A DNA stretch of 6,497 nt from Deltaproteobacteria bacterium (GTDB lineage: Bacteria > Desulfobacterota > Desulfobacteria > Desulfobacterales > ETH-SRB1). The translations under genes were made by a program, and so were the position numbers. Below the pieces are notes generated by a model. The model had not been told where the DNA came from. It saw nothing but the letters and a program-made list of their open reading frames with translations, and ran no database searches. The stretch spans positions 1 to 6,497 of the forward strand of contig JAJSZO010000148.1 of assembly GCA_030262795.1 (NCBI GenBank), in the 5' to 3' direction. Position 1 is the stretch's first letter. Every line of letters starts with the position of its first letter. Shown here in pieces: positions 1 to 6,007 of the stretch.

Positions 1-977
1 TTACAGAAGATTTTCATAATCAGCAATTTAGTTTATTGGAAGGAAGAGATTCATCCAGAAAACCAAAAGTAGAGATTTTTTTAAAAGAGGTGGATGATGC
101 AGTATATCTTTTGTGTAAGAGTGAAGGACGAAAAGTAAAAGAAGCAGTGATGCGCAACAAAGCAGAAGAAAAATTAGAAGCCGAATTAACAAATTTATCA
201 AATCAAATTCAAAAAGGAAGAGAGAACAATCCTGTTACTATTGAAAGAAGAATAGGCAAGTTTAAGGAGCGTCATAACAAAGTTGCAAAATATTATGAAA
301 TAGAATATCAACACCGAGAATTTTCGTATACGGTTCCCTGCGATATAAGGATTGCAAAACGATTCAGTAATTCATTGGAAAAATTAAAAGACAAAGCAGA
401 AAAGAATAAGATCAGTTTTCCTGCCCTTACTAAAAAATTGGCTGATTTTAATCAAAAATATACCTCCGACTATTTGAAAATTAATATTCATTTAAAAAAA
501 CCAGAGCTGACTTGGGGCACAATAGATGAAATACAGGACAAGGCAAGAAAATTAGACGGTAATTATATTTTAAAAACCAATCGGAAAGACCTGAAGCAGG
601 CTGAAATTTGGAATCTTTATGTAATGCTGACGCGTATAGAAAATGCGTTCAGGGATTTAAAAACCTATCTTGGATTACGGCCAAATAATCATCAAAAGGA
701 GCAACGCGTAGATGGTCATATTTTCATGTCAATCCTTGCATATCATCTGTTGCATTCAATTGAATATACATTGCGTCAAAAGGGCGATCATTCAAGATGG
801 GCTACAATAAGACGGCTTGTCAGCACACATAATTATTCAACAATCCAATTACCGACAACCAAAGGCACTGTCATCAATGTAAGAAAAGCAGGGGTGCCGG
901 AGGCAGTTCATATAGACGTTTATAACAAATTAGGAGTTGATTATAAAAATTTACCGATAAAAAAAAGCTTAGCCTAA
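1..977 (+). CDS. IS1634/IS4-type transposase, C-terminal part (5' end outside window)
   Basis: DDE transposase that would cut and paste its own insertion sequence. The frame is open from the first bases of the window, so the gene begins further left; the TTG at 36 is an internal codon, not a believable start. Numbering from that TTG, the conserved C-terminal block is clear. A D-G-x-Y-x-L-K-T-N stretch lies near residues 174-182. The catalytic-glutamate helix follows at about 194-209: Y194, E202 and K209 have the Y-x6-E-x6-K spacing of IS4-type enzymes, although the usual arginine three residues after Y is leucine. Then come LRP and a histidine-rich helix (HIFMSILAYHLL). The middle (40-150) is lysine/glutamate rich, as in IS1634 members. 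The DNA is visibly more AT-rich than the genes at 1481-5846, which fits a recent arrival. The first two catalytic aspartates should lie left of the window. Family call is from motif recognition; IS1634 versus another IS4-like group is fairly but not fully certain. Confidence 0.85.
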   Translation, partial: TEDFHNQQFSLLEGRDSSRKPKVEIFLKEVDDAVYLLCKSEGRKVKEAVMRNKAEEKLEAELTNLSNQIQKGRENNPVTIERRIGKFKERHNKVAKYYEIEYQHREFSYTVPCDIRIAKRFSNSLEKLKDKAEKNKISFPALTKKLADFNQKYTSDYLKINIHLKKPELTWGTIDEIQDKARKLDGNYILKTNRKDLKQAEIWNLYVMLTRIENAFRDLKTYLGLRPNNHQKEQRVDGHIFMSILAYHLLHSIEYTLRQKGDHSRWATIRRLVSTHNYSTIQLPTTKGTVINVRKAGVPEAVHIDVYNKLGVDYKNLPIKKSLA

Positions 978-1015
978 ACAAAACTTGAAGGACGTCCGTA
1001 GTGTCTGTGGCCGTA

Positions 1016-1042
1016 ACCCATTGAATATGGGTCTGTTTTTTT
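1016..1042 (+). terminator. Rho-independent terminator behind the transposase
   Basis: A perfect 6-bp stem (acccat 1016-1021 with atgggt 1027-1032) closes a 5-nt loop and is followed after three bases by seven T (1036-1042). It sits about 40 bp behind the transposase stop and inside the predicted insertion sequence, so it probably ends the transposase message and shields the neighbouring DNA. The stem is short, so strength is uncertain. Confidence 0.6.
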
Positions 1043-1325
1043 AAAGCGCGAAAGTTGGGATAAGGTAAATGTCCTTCAGGTTTTGATCAACTCCTCTTCT
1101 TTCATCAAAAGCGAGCAATGACGGATCGTTAAGAGAAAACATGGCAAAGCCTGACATCAGCGCATCTGCCATAGAAATCTCAATATTGCCTTGACGAAAA
1201 TCCGATATTTTCGAAAAGTCATTATGGAGACTGCTAAACAAAGCATCTGCATTAAGATGCTTTCGAAGTATCGGATTGAAACTATTTTTTGAATTTTGAT
1301 GGTTCATACCTATAATATAAACCAT
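1041..1325 (-). pseudogene. Truncated transposase, N-terminal fragment only
   Basis: The fragment runs leftward and contains FNPILRKHLNADALFSSLH and SMADALMSGFAMFSLNDPSLLAFDE, which I recognise as the N-terminus of a widespread transposase family of several hundred residues in delta-proteobacteria. After NLKDIY the family sequence stops; the last few residues and the stop codon come from the end of the neighbouring insertion sequence. No catalytic residues remain, so the product would be dead. Start choice is open: ATG at 1325, ATG at 1307, or an upstream TTG at 1334; none has a strong ribosome site. The simplest history is that the IS1634/IS4-type element jumped into this gene and the rest lies, or lay, beyond the left edge. 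Family name not certain. Confidence 0.7.
1043..1061. mobile_element. Probable right end of the IS1634/IS4-type element
   Basis: The reverse-strand transposase fragment keeps family-like sequence up to NLKDIY (around 1066-1080) and then changes character, so the junction between the two elements falls at about 1055-1065. The sequence there, cgcgaaagttgggata read on the plus strand, is the likely terminal inverted repeat. The matching left repeat and any target duplication lie outside the window, so the exact base is an inference. Confidence 0.45.
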
Positions 1326-1480
1326 CTTGCTCAAAAGTCTTGTAGTTTTTTCGTATTTTTTAAAAAAAAGTGAAATTTCTTATTCAAAAGCCCAACAATT
1401 AAGAAGATTTTTGTCCATTTTTGTGGTAAAAGTTTACGAAGCATAAACTCCAAAATGTCCTTTTTCTATATCTTCGCACT
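1326..1480. other. AT-rich intergenic stretch with a small dyad
   Basis: No coding frame is convincing here. It holds A/T tracts around 1351-1372 and one perfect dyad, agttta (1431-1436) and taaact (1444-1449) around a 7-nt centre, about 32 bp ahead of the ATG at 1481. The stretch may contain the outer end of the truncated transposon and the promoter of the TPR-methyltransferase gene, but I could not pick a clear -35/-10 pair. Confidence 0.4.
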
Positions 1481-2827
1481 ATGAGCGGGAATTGCTGTAT
1501 GAAGGAGCTCTCGAAGCGCACGAAAGACGATTCCGAATACGTTCTCAAGAAAGCTTCTTTTGCCCACAAGGAAGGCAGGCTTGCTGAAGCGGAAAAAGGC
1601 TATCTGGAAGTATTGAGAAGAAAGCCTGATTGGGGACAGGTGCTGAATGCGCTTGGAACGGTATTCTTGGACCAGTCCCGGCCGGATAAGGCCAAGAAAG
1701 TTTTTGAAAAAGCAGCCGACCTTAGACCTCCCTATTTTCCGGCATGCTATAACCTGGCCAGGCTGAAGCAGCGAGAGAACGATCACAAGGGTGCCATAAG
1801 TATTTACAGGGCCATGTTGGAAAAGCAGCCTGGTATTGGTGAAGCATGGAATAATTTGGGTGTCGCATATAGGGAAATTGGGGACCAGGATGAAGCCATA
1901 TCCTGTTTTCGAAGGGCAGTGGCGTTCGTTCCTGACATGGCAGAGGCATGGAACAACCTTGGCGTGGCACAGGACGAGTTTAATATGATTGAAAACGCTT
2001 CAAAGTCATACAGAAAGGCTATTGAGATACGGTCAGATTATGCATCCGCCCACTTCAACCTCGGGATTTCTCTTCAAAAGCTTAGGCGATTCAAGGAAGC
2101 CGAGGAACATTACAACAAGGTGCTTGAGACCAAGCCGGATGATGAGGCGGCAAGATTCATGCTCCAAAGCCTGGGGATATCGGAAACACCTGATGCCGCC
2201 CCGGTGGAACACGTGCGTAGGATCTTTGATCGGTGTGCCGGGACTTTTGAAAGGATCCTGGTTAAAGACCTAGAATACAAGACCCCTGAACTCCTGTTTG
2301 ACCTTGTGCGCCCATATCTGACTGAAAAAATGAATGTTCTGGACATTGGCTGTGGTACCGGTCTAGGCGCTCAATTCTATCGGCCGTTTGCGAAAAGACT
2401 GATAGGCGTCGATGTATCGTCAAAGATGCTTGAAAAGGCCGCAGAGAAGAAAATCTACAACCAGCTCAAGGTTTTTGACATACTTCAAGACTGGGGCTTT
2501 TCCCAAAAATTTGATCTGATATATAGCTCTGACGTCTTTGTATATTTTGGGAATCTGGATACGATCATCAGGTCTGCATCTTCATATCTTGTTTACGGAG
2601 GAATCATTGCATTTTCAGTGGAAAGACTGGAAGACAACAGCATGGAGTACCGGCTCTTTCCCAGCGGTCGCTATGCACACTCACGGACATATATTCAAGA
2701 TTGCCTAAGGCGTCATGGATTACAATTAATAGAGGAAACCAAATCAGATATTAGGAAGCAGTCAGGAAATCAGGTCAAGGGATTATTAATTGTAGCAAAA
2801 AATGAGGTGTGTGTGGTCGCATCTTAG
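1481..2827 (+). CDS. TPR-repeat protein fused to a SAM-dependent methyltransferase (COG4976-like)
   Basis: A 448-residue soluble protein with two parts. Residues about 26-220 form six 34-residue TPR units, four with the typical A/C-x-x-N-L-G/A core (for example EAWNNLGVAYREIG at 121-134), a protein-docking scaffold. After a linker, 243-440 is a class I methyltransferase: VRRIFDRCAGTFE leads in, motif I VLDIGCGTG is at 286-294, the ribose-binding acidic residue is D311 in GVDVS, and FDLIYSSDVFVYF (344-356) is the motif IV region. This order matches proteins described as methyltransferases containing TPR repeats. The substrate is unknown; the TPR half suggests a protein target or partner. Start: ATG 1481 lacks a good ribosome site; ATG 1499 (Met7) is an equally fair start. 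No signal peptide or membrane segment is seen. The gene stands alone between a transposase remnant and a methylase remnant and shows no frameshift. Confidence 0.88.
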   Translation: MSGNCCMKELSKRTKDDSEYVLKKASFAHKEGRLAEAEKGYLEVLRRKPDWGQVLNALGTVFLDQSRPDKAKKVFEKAADLRPPYFPACYNLARLKQRENDHKGAISIYRAMLEKQPGIGEAWNNLGVAYREIGDQDEAISCFRRAVAFVPDMAEAWNNLGVAQDEFNMIENASKSYRKAIEIRSDYASAHFNLGISLQKLRRFKEAEEHYNKVLETKPDDEAARFMLQSLGISETPDAAPVEHVRRIFDRCAGTFERILVKDLEYKTPELLFDLVRPYLTEKMNVLDIGCGTGLGAQFYRPFAKRLIGVDVSSKMLEKAAEKKIYNQLKVFDILQDWGFSQKFDLIYSSDVFVYFGNLDTIIRSASSYLVYGGIIAFSVERLEDNSMEYRLFPSGRYAHSRTYIQDCLRRHGLQLIEETKSDIRKQSGNQVKGLLIVAKNEVCVVAS

Positions 2828-2849
2828 GGAAAAAGTGGAATGTCTCGGC

Positions 2850-3017
2850 ATGACATTCGAGAACGATGAAAAGCGCCGGGAATACTTCCTGGAAAAGCTG
2901 TGCGAGAAGCTAAATGACCCGGAGTTCCGCAAAATCAAGGGGTTTCCGATTGGCGAAGACGAGGACATCATGGCGCTGTCTGATCCGCCGTATTACACGG
3001 CTTGTCCGAATCCTTGA
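2850..3017 (+). pseudogene. 5' fragment of a large DNA methyltransferase gene
   Basis: The 55 residues from ATG 2850 begin MTFENDEKRREYFLEKL and continue through GFPIGEDEDIMALS to DPPYYTACPNP, which I recognise as the start of a large (roughly thousand-residue) DNA methylase often annotated as a site-specific N-6/N-4 methyltransferase. DPPY (45-48) is the amino-methyltransferase catalytic motif. The family continues with a phenylalanine after CPNP; here a TGA appears at once, supplied by the first unit of a 7-bp repeat array. The SAM-binding and target-recognition parts are gone, so it should be inactive. A longer frame from ATG 2802 exists, but the family start fits Met at 2850. It may mark a former modification or defence locus. 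Identification is from memory of the family. Confidence 0.72.
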
Positions 3018-3048
3018 AGCCTGAACCCTGAACCTGGAACCCTGGTAC
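3014..3048. repeat. Degenerate 7-bp tandem repeat (ctgaacc type)
   Basis: Five consecutive heptamers: ttgaagc, ctgaacc, ctgaacc, tggaacc, ctggtac. The two central copies are identical. The array starts exactly where the methylase fragment breaks and creates its stop codon. Similar gaacc heptamer arrays are, from memory, common intergenic repeats in delta-proteobacterial genomes. Confidence 0.7.
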
Positions 3049-3103
3049 GTCTTCGGTGTGCTAATTTCAACGATTGTAAGGTGTCCCGCCTCACGTAGGT
3101 AGC

Positions 3104-3124
3104 CGTGAACCATGAACGTTGAAC
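3104..3124. repeat. Second 7-bp repeat cluster (nntgaac type)
   Basis: Three heptamers in phase, cgtgaac, catgaac and gttgaac, about 55 bp after the first array and with the same tgaac core. Together the two clusters bracket 3049-3103, which holds no recognisable gene. This is the seam between the methylase fragment and the N-ATPase genes. Confidence 0.65.
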
Positions 3125-3144
3125 CGCTCAACCCGGACGATAAT

Positions 3145-3149
3145 AGGAG
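3145..3149 (+). promoter_or_regulatory. Ribosome binding site of atpR
   Basis: AGGAG lies 10 nt before TTG 3160. An in-frame TGA at 3154-3156 rules out any earlier start and the next in-frame methionine is residue 19, so this site decides that atpR uses a TTG start. Confidence 0.65.
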
Positions 3150-3159
3150 ATATTGATTT

Positions 3160-3438
3160 TTGGCAGCTACCTTGATATTTATATTAGCTTTTGCAGTCGG
3201 TATCGGACTCGGGATGTTTTATTTCGGCGGCCTCTGGTTAACAGTACGGCGACTCCCCGCGGCGCGGCATCCTGTTCTTTTAAGCTTTTGCAGTTTATTC
3301 TGCCGTATGGTTGTGGTTATGGTCGGCTTTTATTTTGTTATGGATGGTCATTGGCTGCGGCTGATTGTTTGCATGTTGGGTTTTCTGGGAATGCGGAGCA
3401 TCCTTGTGCGTCTTTGGGGGCCGGAAAAATGCATATAA
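3160..3438 (+). CDS. atpR: N-ATPase subunit AtpR
   Basis: Small membrane protein of 92 residues found only in N-type ATPase operons, where it is thought to sit in the membrane beside the c-ring or help assemble it. Three hydrophobic helices are visible: about 3-27, 38-60 and 66-82. The hallmark GLWLTVRRLP motif (24-33) follows helix 1, and arginines lie in helix 2 (R49) and helix 3 (R79); membrane arginines in AtpR have been proposed to face the c-subunit carboxylates. Start is TTG 3160 with AGGAG upstream, because a TGA at 3154 closes the frame. The end overlaps atpB by 10 bp, a sign of translational coupling. In complete operons atpR follows atpD, atpC and atpQ; here it follows a repeat array, so the operon has lost its 5' half. 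Length and motifs look intact. Confidence 0.88.
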   Translation: MAATLIFILAFAVGIGLGMFYFGGLWLTVRRLPAARHPVLLSFCSLFCRMVVVMVGFYFVMDGHWLRLIVCMLGFLGMRSILVRLWGPEKCI

Positions 3439-4145
3439 CTCCTGATACTTTAATTATCTTTCAATGGGGTTCTGTTTCACTGAATGGAACCATTTTTTTT
3501 ACATGGTGCATAATGGTTTTGATGGTTGTTGGCTCCTGGCTGATAACCCGAAAGCTTTCCACGGAAACCCATTTGTCTAAATGGCAGAACCTGATTGAAG
3601 TTCTGGTGACCGGTATCAGGGATGAGATCCGCGACATCAGCAGCCAGGATCCGGGCAGGTACCTTTCTTTTGTGGGAACGCTATTCTTATTTATAGCTGT
3701 TTCGAATCTTCTTGGCATTGTTCCCGGTTATGTTCCGCCCACAGGCTCTTTTTCAACAACAGCAGCGCTTGCCATATGCGTCTTTGTAGCTATTCCCTTC
3801 TATGGTATTTCCCAAAAAGGTCTTTCCTACCTGAAACAGTACATTGAGCCATCTATGTTTATGCTGCCGTTCAATATTATCGGGGAGATTTCGCGCACCT
3901 TTGCGCTGGCAGTTCGACTATTCGGAAACATTATGAGCGGCACGATTATCGCTGCCATCCTGCTTTCCATTGCGCCTCTTATCTTTCCGGTTCTCATGCA
4001 GATTTTAGGGCTTTTAATCGGATTAATTCAGGCATATATCTTTGCAATCCTGGCTATGGTATACATCGCTGCTGCAACTCGTGTGCAGCGCATGAAAAAA
4101 GAAACCGGCCGACAAAACGAGAAAGGAGAATTGTCAGATGGATAA
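3429..4145 (+). CDS. atpB: F-type (N-ATPase) ATP synthase subunit a
   Basis: 238-residue stator channel protein of the membrane Fo sector, which carries H+ or Na+ to and from the c-ring. Five or more hydrophobic helices are seen (about 20-40, 79-99, 108-128, 148-180, 184-216). The essential arginine is R163 in FALAVRLFGN, matching aR210 of E. coli, and Q201 in the last helix matches E. coli Q252. The ATG at 3429 is chosen because the protein then begins MHITPDTLIIFQWG, as in N-ATPase a subunits; the frame is open further upstream, but that part is only the other reading of atpR. It overlaps atpR by 10 bp and atpE by 8 bp. No damage is seen, so the channel subunit seems intact even though the catalytic genes are missing. 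Confidence 0.94.
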   Translation: MHITPDTLIIFQWGSVSLNGTIFFTWCIMVLMVVGSWLITRKLSTETHLSKWQNLIEVLVTGIRDEIRDISSQDPGRYLSFVGTLFLFIAVSNLLGIVPGYVPPTGSFSTTAALAICVFVAIPFYGISQKGLSYLKQYIEPSMFMLPFNIIGEISRTFALAVRLFGNIMSGTIIAAILLSIAPLIFPVLMQILGLLIGLIQAYIFAILAMVYIAAATRVQRMKKETGRQNEKGELSDG

Positions 4146-4416
4146 TGTTAGTATTATTGGGGCTATATCAATTATTGCATCCGGGCTGACTATGGCCATA
4201 GGTTCGATTGCTCCAGCACTGGGAGAAGGACGGGCGCTGGCCCAGGCGTTGAGCTCCATTGCTCAACAGCCTGATGAGACCAATACCATTACCCGAACTC
4301 TGTTTGTGGGTATGGCCATGGTGGAATCTACTGCAATTTACTGCTTTGTGGTGTCCATGATTCTGATTTTTGCCAATCCATTCTGGGAGTATGCTGTATC
4401 CAAGGCCGGAGGATAA
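4138..4416 (+). CDS. atpE: N-ATPase subunit c with a double-glutamate ion site
   Basis: 92-residue rotor-ring protein: two transmembrane helices (about 5-35 and 52-78) joined by a polar loop with AQQPDE (42-47). Helix 1 carries GSIAPALGEG, the N-type signature, placing E30 where Na+-type c subunits such as Ilyobacter have Gln32. Helix 2 carries MVESTAIY: E63, S64, T65 and Y68 match the Na+ ligands E65, S66, T67 and Y70 of Ilyobacter. So the site has two carboxylates plus hydroxyl ligands. Na+ transport was predicted for N-ATPases, but a two-carboxylate N-type ring has also been interpreted as H+-binding, so the ion cannot be settled from sequence. Start ATG 4138 has AAGGAG nine bases upstream, the best ribosome site of the cluster, fitting the high copy number of c. 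It overlaps atpB by 8 bp. Confidence 0.95.
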   Translation: MDNVSIIGAISIIASGLTMAIGSIAPALGEGRALAQALSSIAQQPDETNTITRTLFVGMAMVESTAIYCFVVSMILIFANPFWEYAVSKAGG

Positions 4417-4419
4417 CCT

Positions 4420-5214
4420 GTGCTTATTGATTGGTTTACCGTTATTGCCCAGATCATTAATTTCCTTGTACTTGTTTATCTGCTCAAGCGTTTTCTTTAC
4501 GGCCCGATTATCAGAGCCATGGACGAACGAGAGAAAAAAATCGCTCTTAGCCTGGAAAGGGCCAGAAAGAAAAAAGATGAGGCTGACCTGGAAGCAAAAG
4601 ATTATCGCAGAAAAAACAGAGAATTTGATGAGCACCGCGAAGAGATGTTTTCTCAGATCAAGGAGGAAGTGGAAGTTCGCCGGACAAATCTCATAAACAA
4701 AGCCCGCGACCAGGTTGATGCCGACAGGACAAAGTGGTATGAGGCGATCCAAAGAGAGAAAGAGGCGTTTCTTCAAGACCTGCGACATCGGGCAGGAAAG
4801 CATACTTGCGTCATTTCCCGTCAGGTCTTGAAGGAGATGGCAAATGTTGACCTGGAAAATCAGATCCTCCATGTCTTCATTGAAAAACTTCGAAGTCTGA
4901 ACGATGATGAGCTGAAGACGCTTAAGGAATCTATACGTCAATCACCACAAAAAATCAGCGTGCGCAGCGCTTTTGTAGTTCCGGAGAAAATGACCGGAGA
5001 AATTATTGAAGTTTTGCAAAATCAGGCAGCCAGCCATGTTGATGTGCGGTTTGAGATTTCACCGGATCTTATATGCGGTATTGAATTGAAATTTTCCGGC
5101 CACAGAATATCGTGGAATGTGGCTGATTATCTGGAGACTTTGGAAGAGAGTCTGCTTGCAGCGCTTGAAAACAAAGCAGAAAAAAATACTGAGAAGGAAG
5201 ATGGCAGAGGATAA
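4420..5214 (+). CDS. atpF: N-ATPase subunit b, long form with delta-like C-terminus
   Basis: 264-residue peripheral-stalk protein. One membrane helix (about 6-24) is followed by YGPIIRAMDERE (27-38), typical just after the b-subunit anchor, then a long charged coiled coil (about 35-125). A C-terminal domain (130-245) ends in ICGIELKFSGHRISWNVADYLETLEE (218-243), which resembles the end of the delta/OSCP type domain. N-ATPase operons have no separate delta gene and their b is long, so this part probably takes over the delta contact with the alpha-beta head. Start is GTG 4420, with GGAGGA at 4408-4413 and a 6-nt spacer; only 3 bp separate it from atpE. Its last 14 bp overlap the start of atpA. 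The frame is intact. Confidence 0.9.
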   Translation: MLIDWFTVIAQIINFLVLVYLLKRFLYGPIIRAMDEREKKIALSLERARKKKDEADLEAKDYRRKNREFDEHREEMFSQIKEEVEVRRTNLINKARDQVDADRTKWYEAIQREKEAFLQDLRHRAGKHTCVISRQVLKEMANVDLENQILHVFIEKLRSLNDDELKTLKESIRQSPQKISVRSAFVVPEKMTGEIIEVLQNQAASHVDVRFEISPDLICGIELKFSGHRISWNVADYLETLEESLLAALENKAEKNTEKEDGRG

Positions 5215-5846
5215 CACCGAAATCATTTCCGAATGATACCTTTGCACTTTTTGACCGCGTTCTTGAGAATCACAGACCGGAGCTGAAGAGCCGTGAGGTG
5301 GGTACGGTGAACTATATCGGCCAAGGCATTGCACGGGTGGATGGTTTGCAAGGTATCCTTCCGGCTGTGGATGTTGGGCAATCAGTATCCAGGTTTGGCG
5401 GAAAAATACAGCTTGCCGCATATCGATCCGTTGCCGGTGACTTGCGCCTTTCTTATTCACAGTTCGAGGAAATGGAAACATTTTCACGTTTTGGAACGCG
5501 TCTGGATGAAGAGACACGCAAGACCCTTGATCGCGTCGGGTCAGGGAAGTTCTCAAACAGCCTCAATATGAACCCATGCCTGTTCCGGAGGCAGACCGCC
5601 GTTCTTGTGGCTTTAACCGGCGGCATTTTTGATCAGATATCGCTTGATCAGATAGCAGGAGCCGATCAGCTTATACGTAAGGCAGTTATCACACAACTGC
5701 CTGATCTTTGCACGCGCATTCAATCCGGAGATAAACTCAGTGATGAGGACCGTAATGCCGTTCTAAGCATAGCAGGGAAGGCCATTAAAAAAATGAAGTC
5801 AGACAATGTAAAGAATCCACCCCCAGAGGGGGTGGCATTGAGTTAA
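5201..5846 (+). pseudogene. atpA: Broken ATP synthase subunit alpha (atpA) with large internal deletion and frameshifts
   Basis: Alpha normally has about 500 residues and forms the F1 head with beta. ATG 5201, inside the end of atpF with GAAGGAAG just before it, reads MAEDNTEIIS and hits TGA at 5234. One base later the frame continues NDTFALFDRVLENHRPELK and EVGTVNYIGQGIARVDGLQ, the true N-terminal barrel. At about 5349-5355 it jumps directly to GILPAVDVGQSVSRFGG, so roughly 300 residues, including the P-loop and nucleotide fold, are gone; the arginine-finger motif SVSR survives. Near 5534-5540 bases are lost: 5540-5590 reads VREVLKQPQYEPMPVPE in the other frame, and an extra G at 5588-5591 restores QTAVLVALTGG. 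The rest (FDQISLDQIAGADQLIR to SIAGKAIKKMKSDN) is the normal C-terminal helical domain. The last residues, VKNPPPEGVALS, come from a hairpin repeat. It cannot bind nucleotide and is dead as an alpha subunit. Confidence 0.92.
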
Positions 5847-5857
5847 GCCCAGAGGGC
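5817..5857. repeat. GC-rich AGA-loop hairpins at the atpA tail
   Basis: ccaccccc (5817-5824) pairs perfectly with gggggtgg (5828-5835) around an AGA loop; a shorter copy of the same design, gccc-aga-gggc, follows at 5847-5857. The first hairpin supplies the last codons of the atpA remnant. The same palindrome with compensating changes returns at 6284-6302 (ccacgccc-aga-gggcgtgg), which points to a REP-like repeat or paired ends of a hairpin element. Confidence 0.65.
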
Positions 5858-5869
5858 ATTGGTTTACCG

Positions 5870-5896
5870 GCTACGAGCAGATTGACTGCTCATAGC
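5870..5896. repeat. Stem-loop
   Basis: gcta (5870-5873) plus gagcag (5875-5880) pair with ctgctc (5886-5891) plus tagc (5893-5896): ten base pairs with one C-A mismatch and a 5-nt loop. Function unknown. Read on the minus strand the mismatch becomes a G-U pair, so strand is not settled. Confidence 0.5.
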
Positions 5897-5997
5897 ACCT
5901 TGAGCCACTTATGAAATTTCCCAAACTCTTTATTCCTTGCTTCGAACAACTGCTTCTCTGGTAGCAAGTTTATTCATCTTCAGTTGTACAGAAACTT
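5897..5997. other. Non-coding stretch between hairpins and MITE-like element
   Basis: No convincing frame on either strand. It contains agcaagttt (5963-5971), which can pair with aaacttgct (5992-6000) or, in part, with cttgct at 5936-5941, so alternative foldings are possible. No promoter is evident. Confidence 0.4.
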
Positions 5998-6007
5998 GCT
6001 TATTTGG
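5998..6007. repeat. Left copy of 10-bp target-site duplication
   Basis: gcttatttgg directly abuts the left terminal inverted repeat at 6008; an identical copy abuts the right repeat at 6171-6180. A perfect 10-bp direct repeat placed exactly outside inverted repeats is the footprint of transposition. Confidence 0.8.

Noticed and set aside
1481..1970. Minus-strand frames 1466-1786 and 1722-1970
   Set aside because: They lie antisense to the TPR repeats and reflect the repeat composition.
2802..2849. Earlier start (ATG 2802) for the methylase fragment
   Set aside because: The added residues overlap the end of the TPR-methyltransferase and do not look like the family, whose start matches Met at 2850.
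3014..3124. CRISPR-like array
   Set aside because: Repeats are 7 bp, tandem and degenerate, without unique spacers or cas genes.
3153..3428. Upstream extension of atpB in the same frame (TTG 3153)
   Set aside because: It overlaps atpR in another frame, has low-complexity shadow sequence, and subunit a matches the family only from Met at 3429.
4168..4941. 257-residue minus-strand frame
   Set aside because: It lies opposite atpE and atpF, which have strong family motifs; it is a shadow frame with no recognisable domain.
5298..5846. Separate 182-residue protein starting at GTG 5298
   Set aside because: The frame continues upstream to 5232 with clear alpha-subunit residues, and 5540-5590 matches alpha only in another frame, so this is a piece of the atpA pseudogene.
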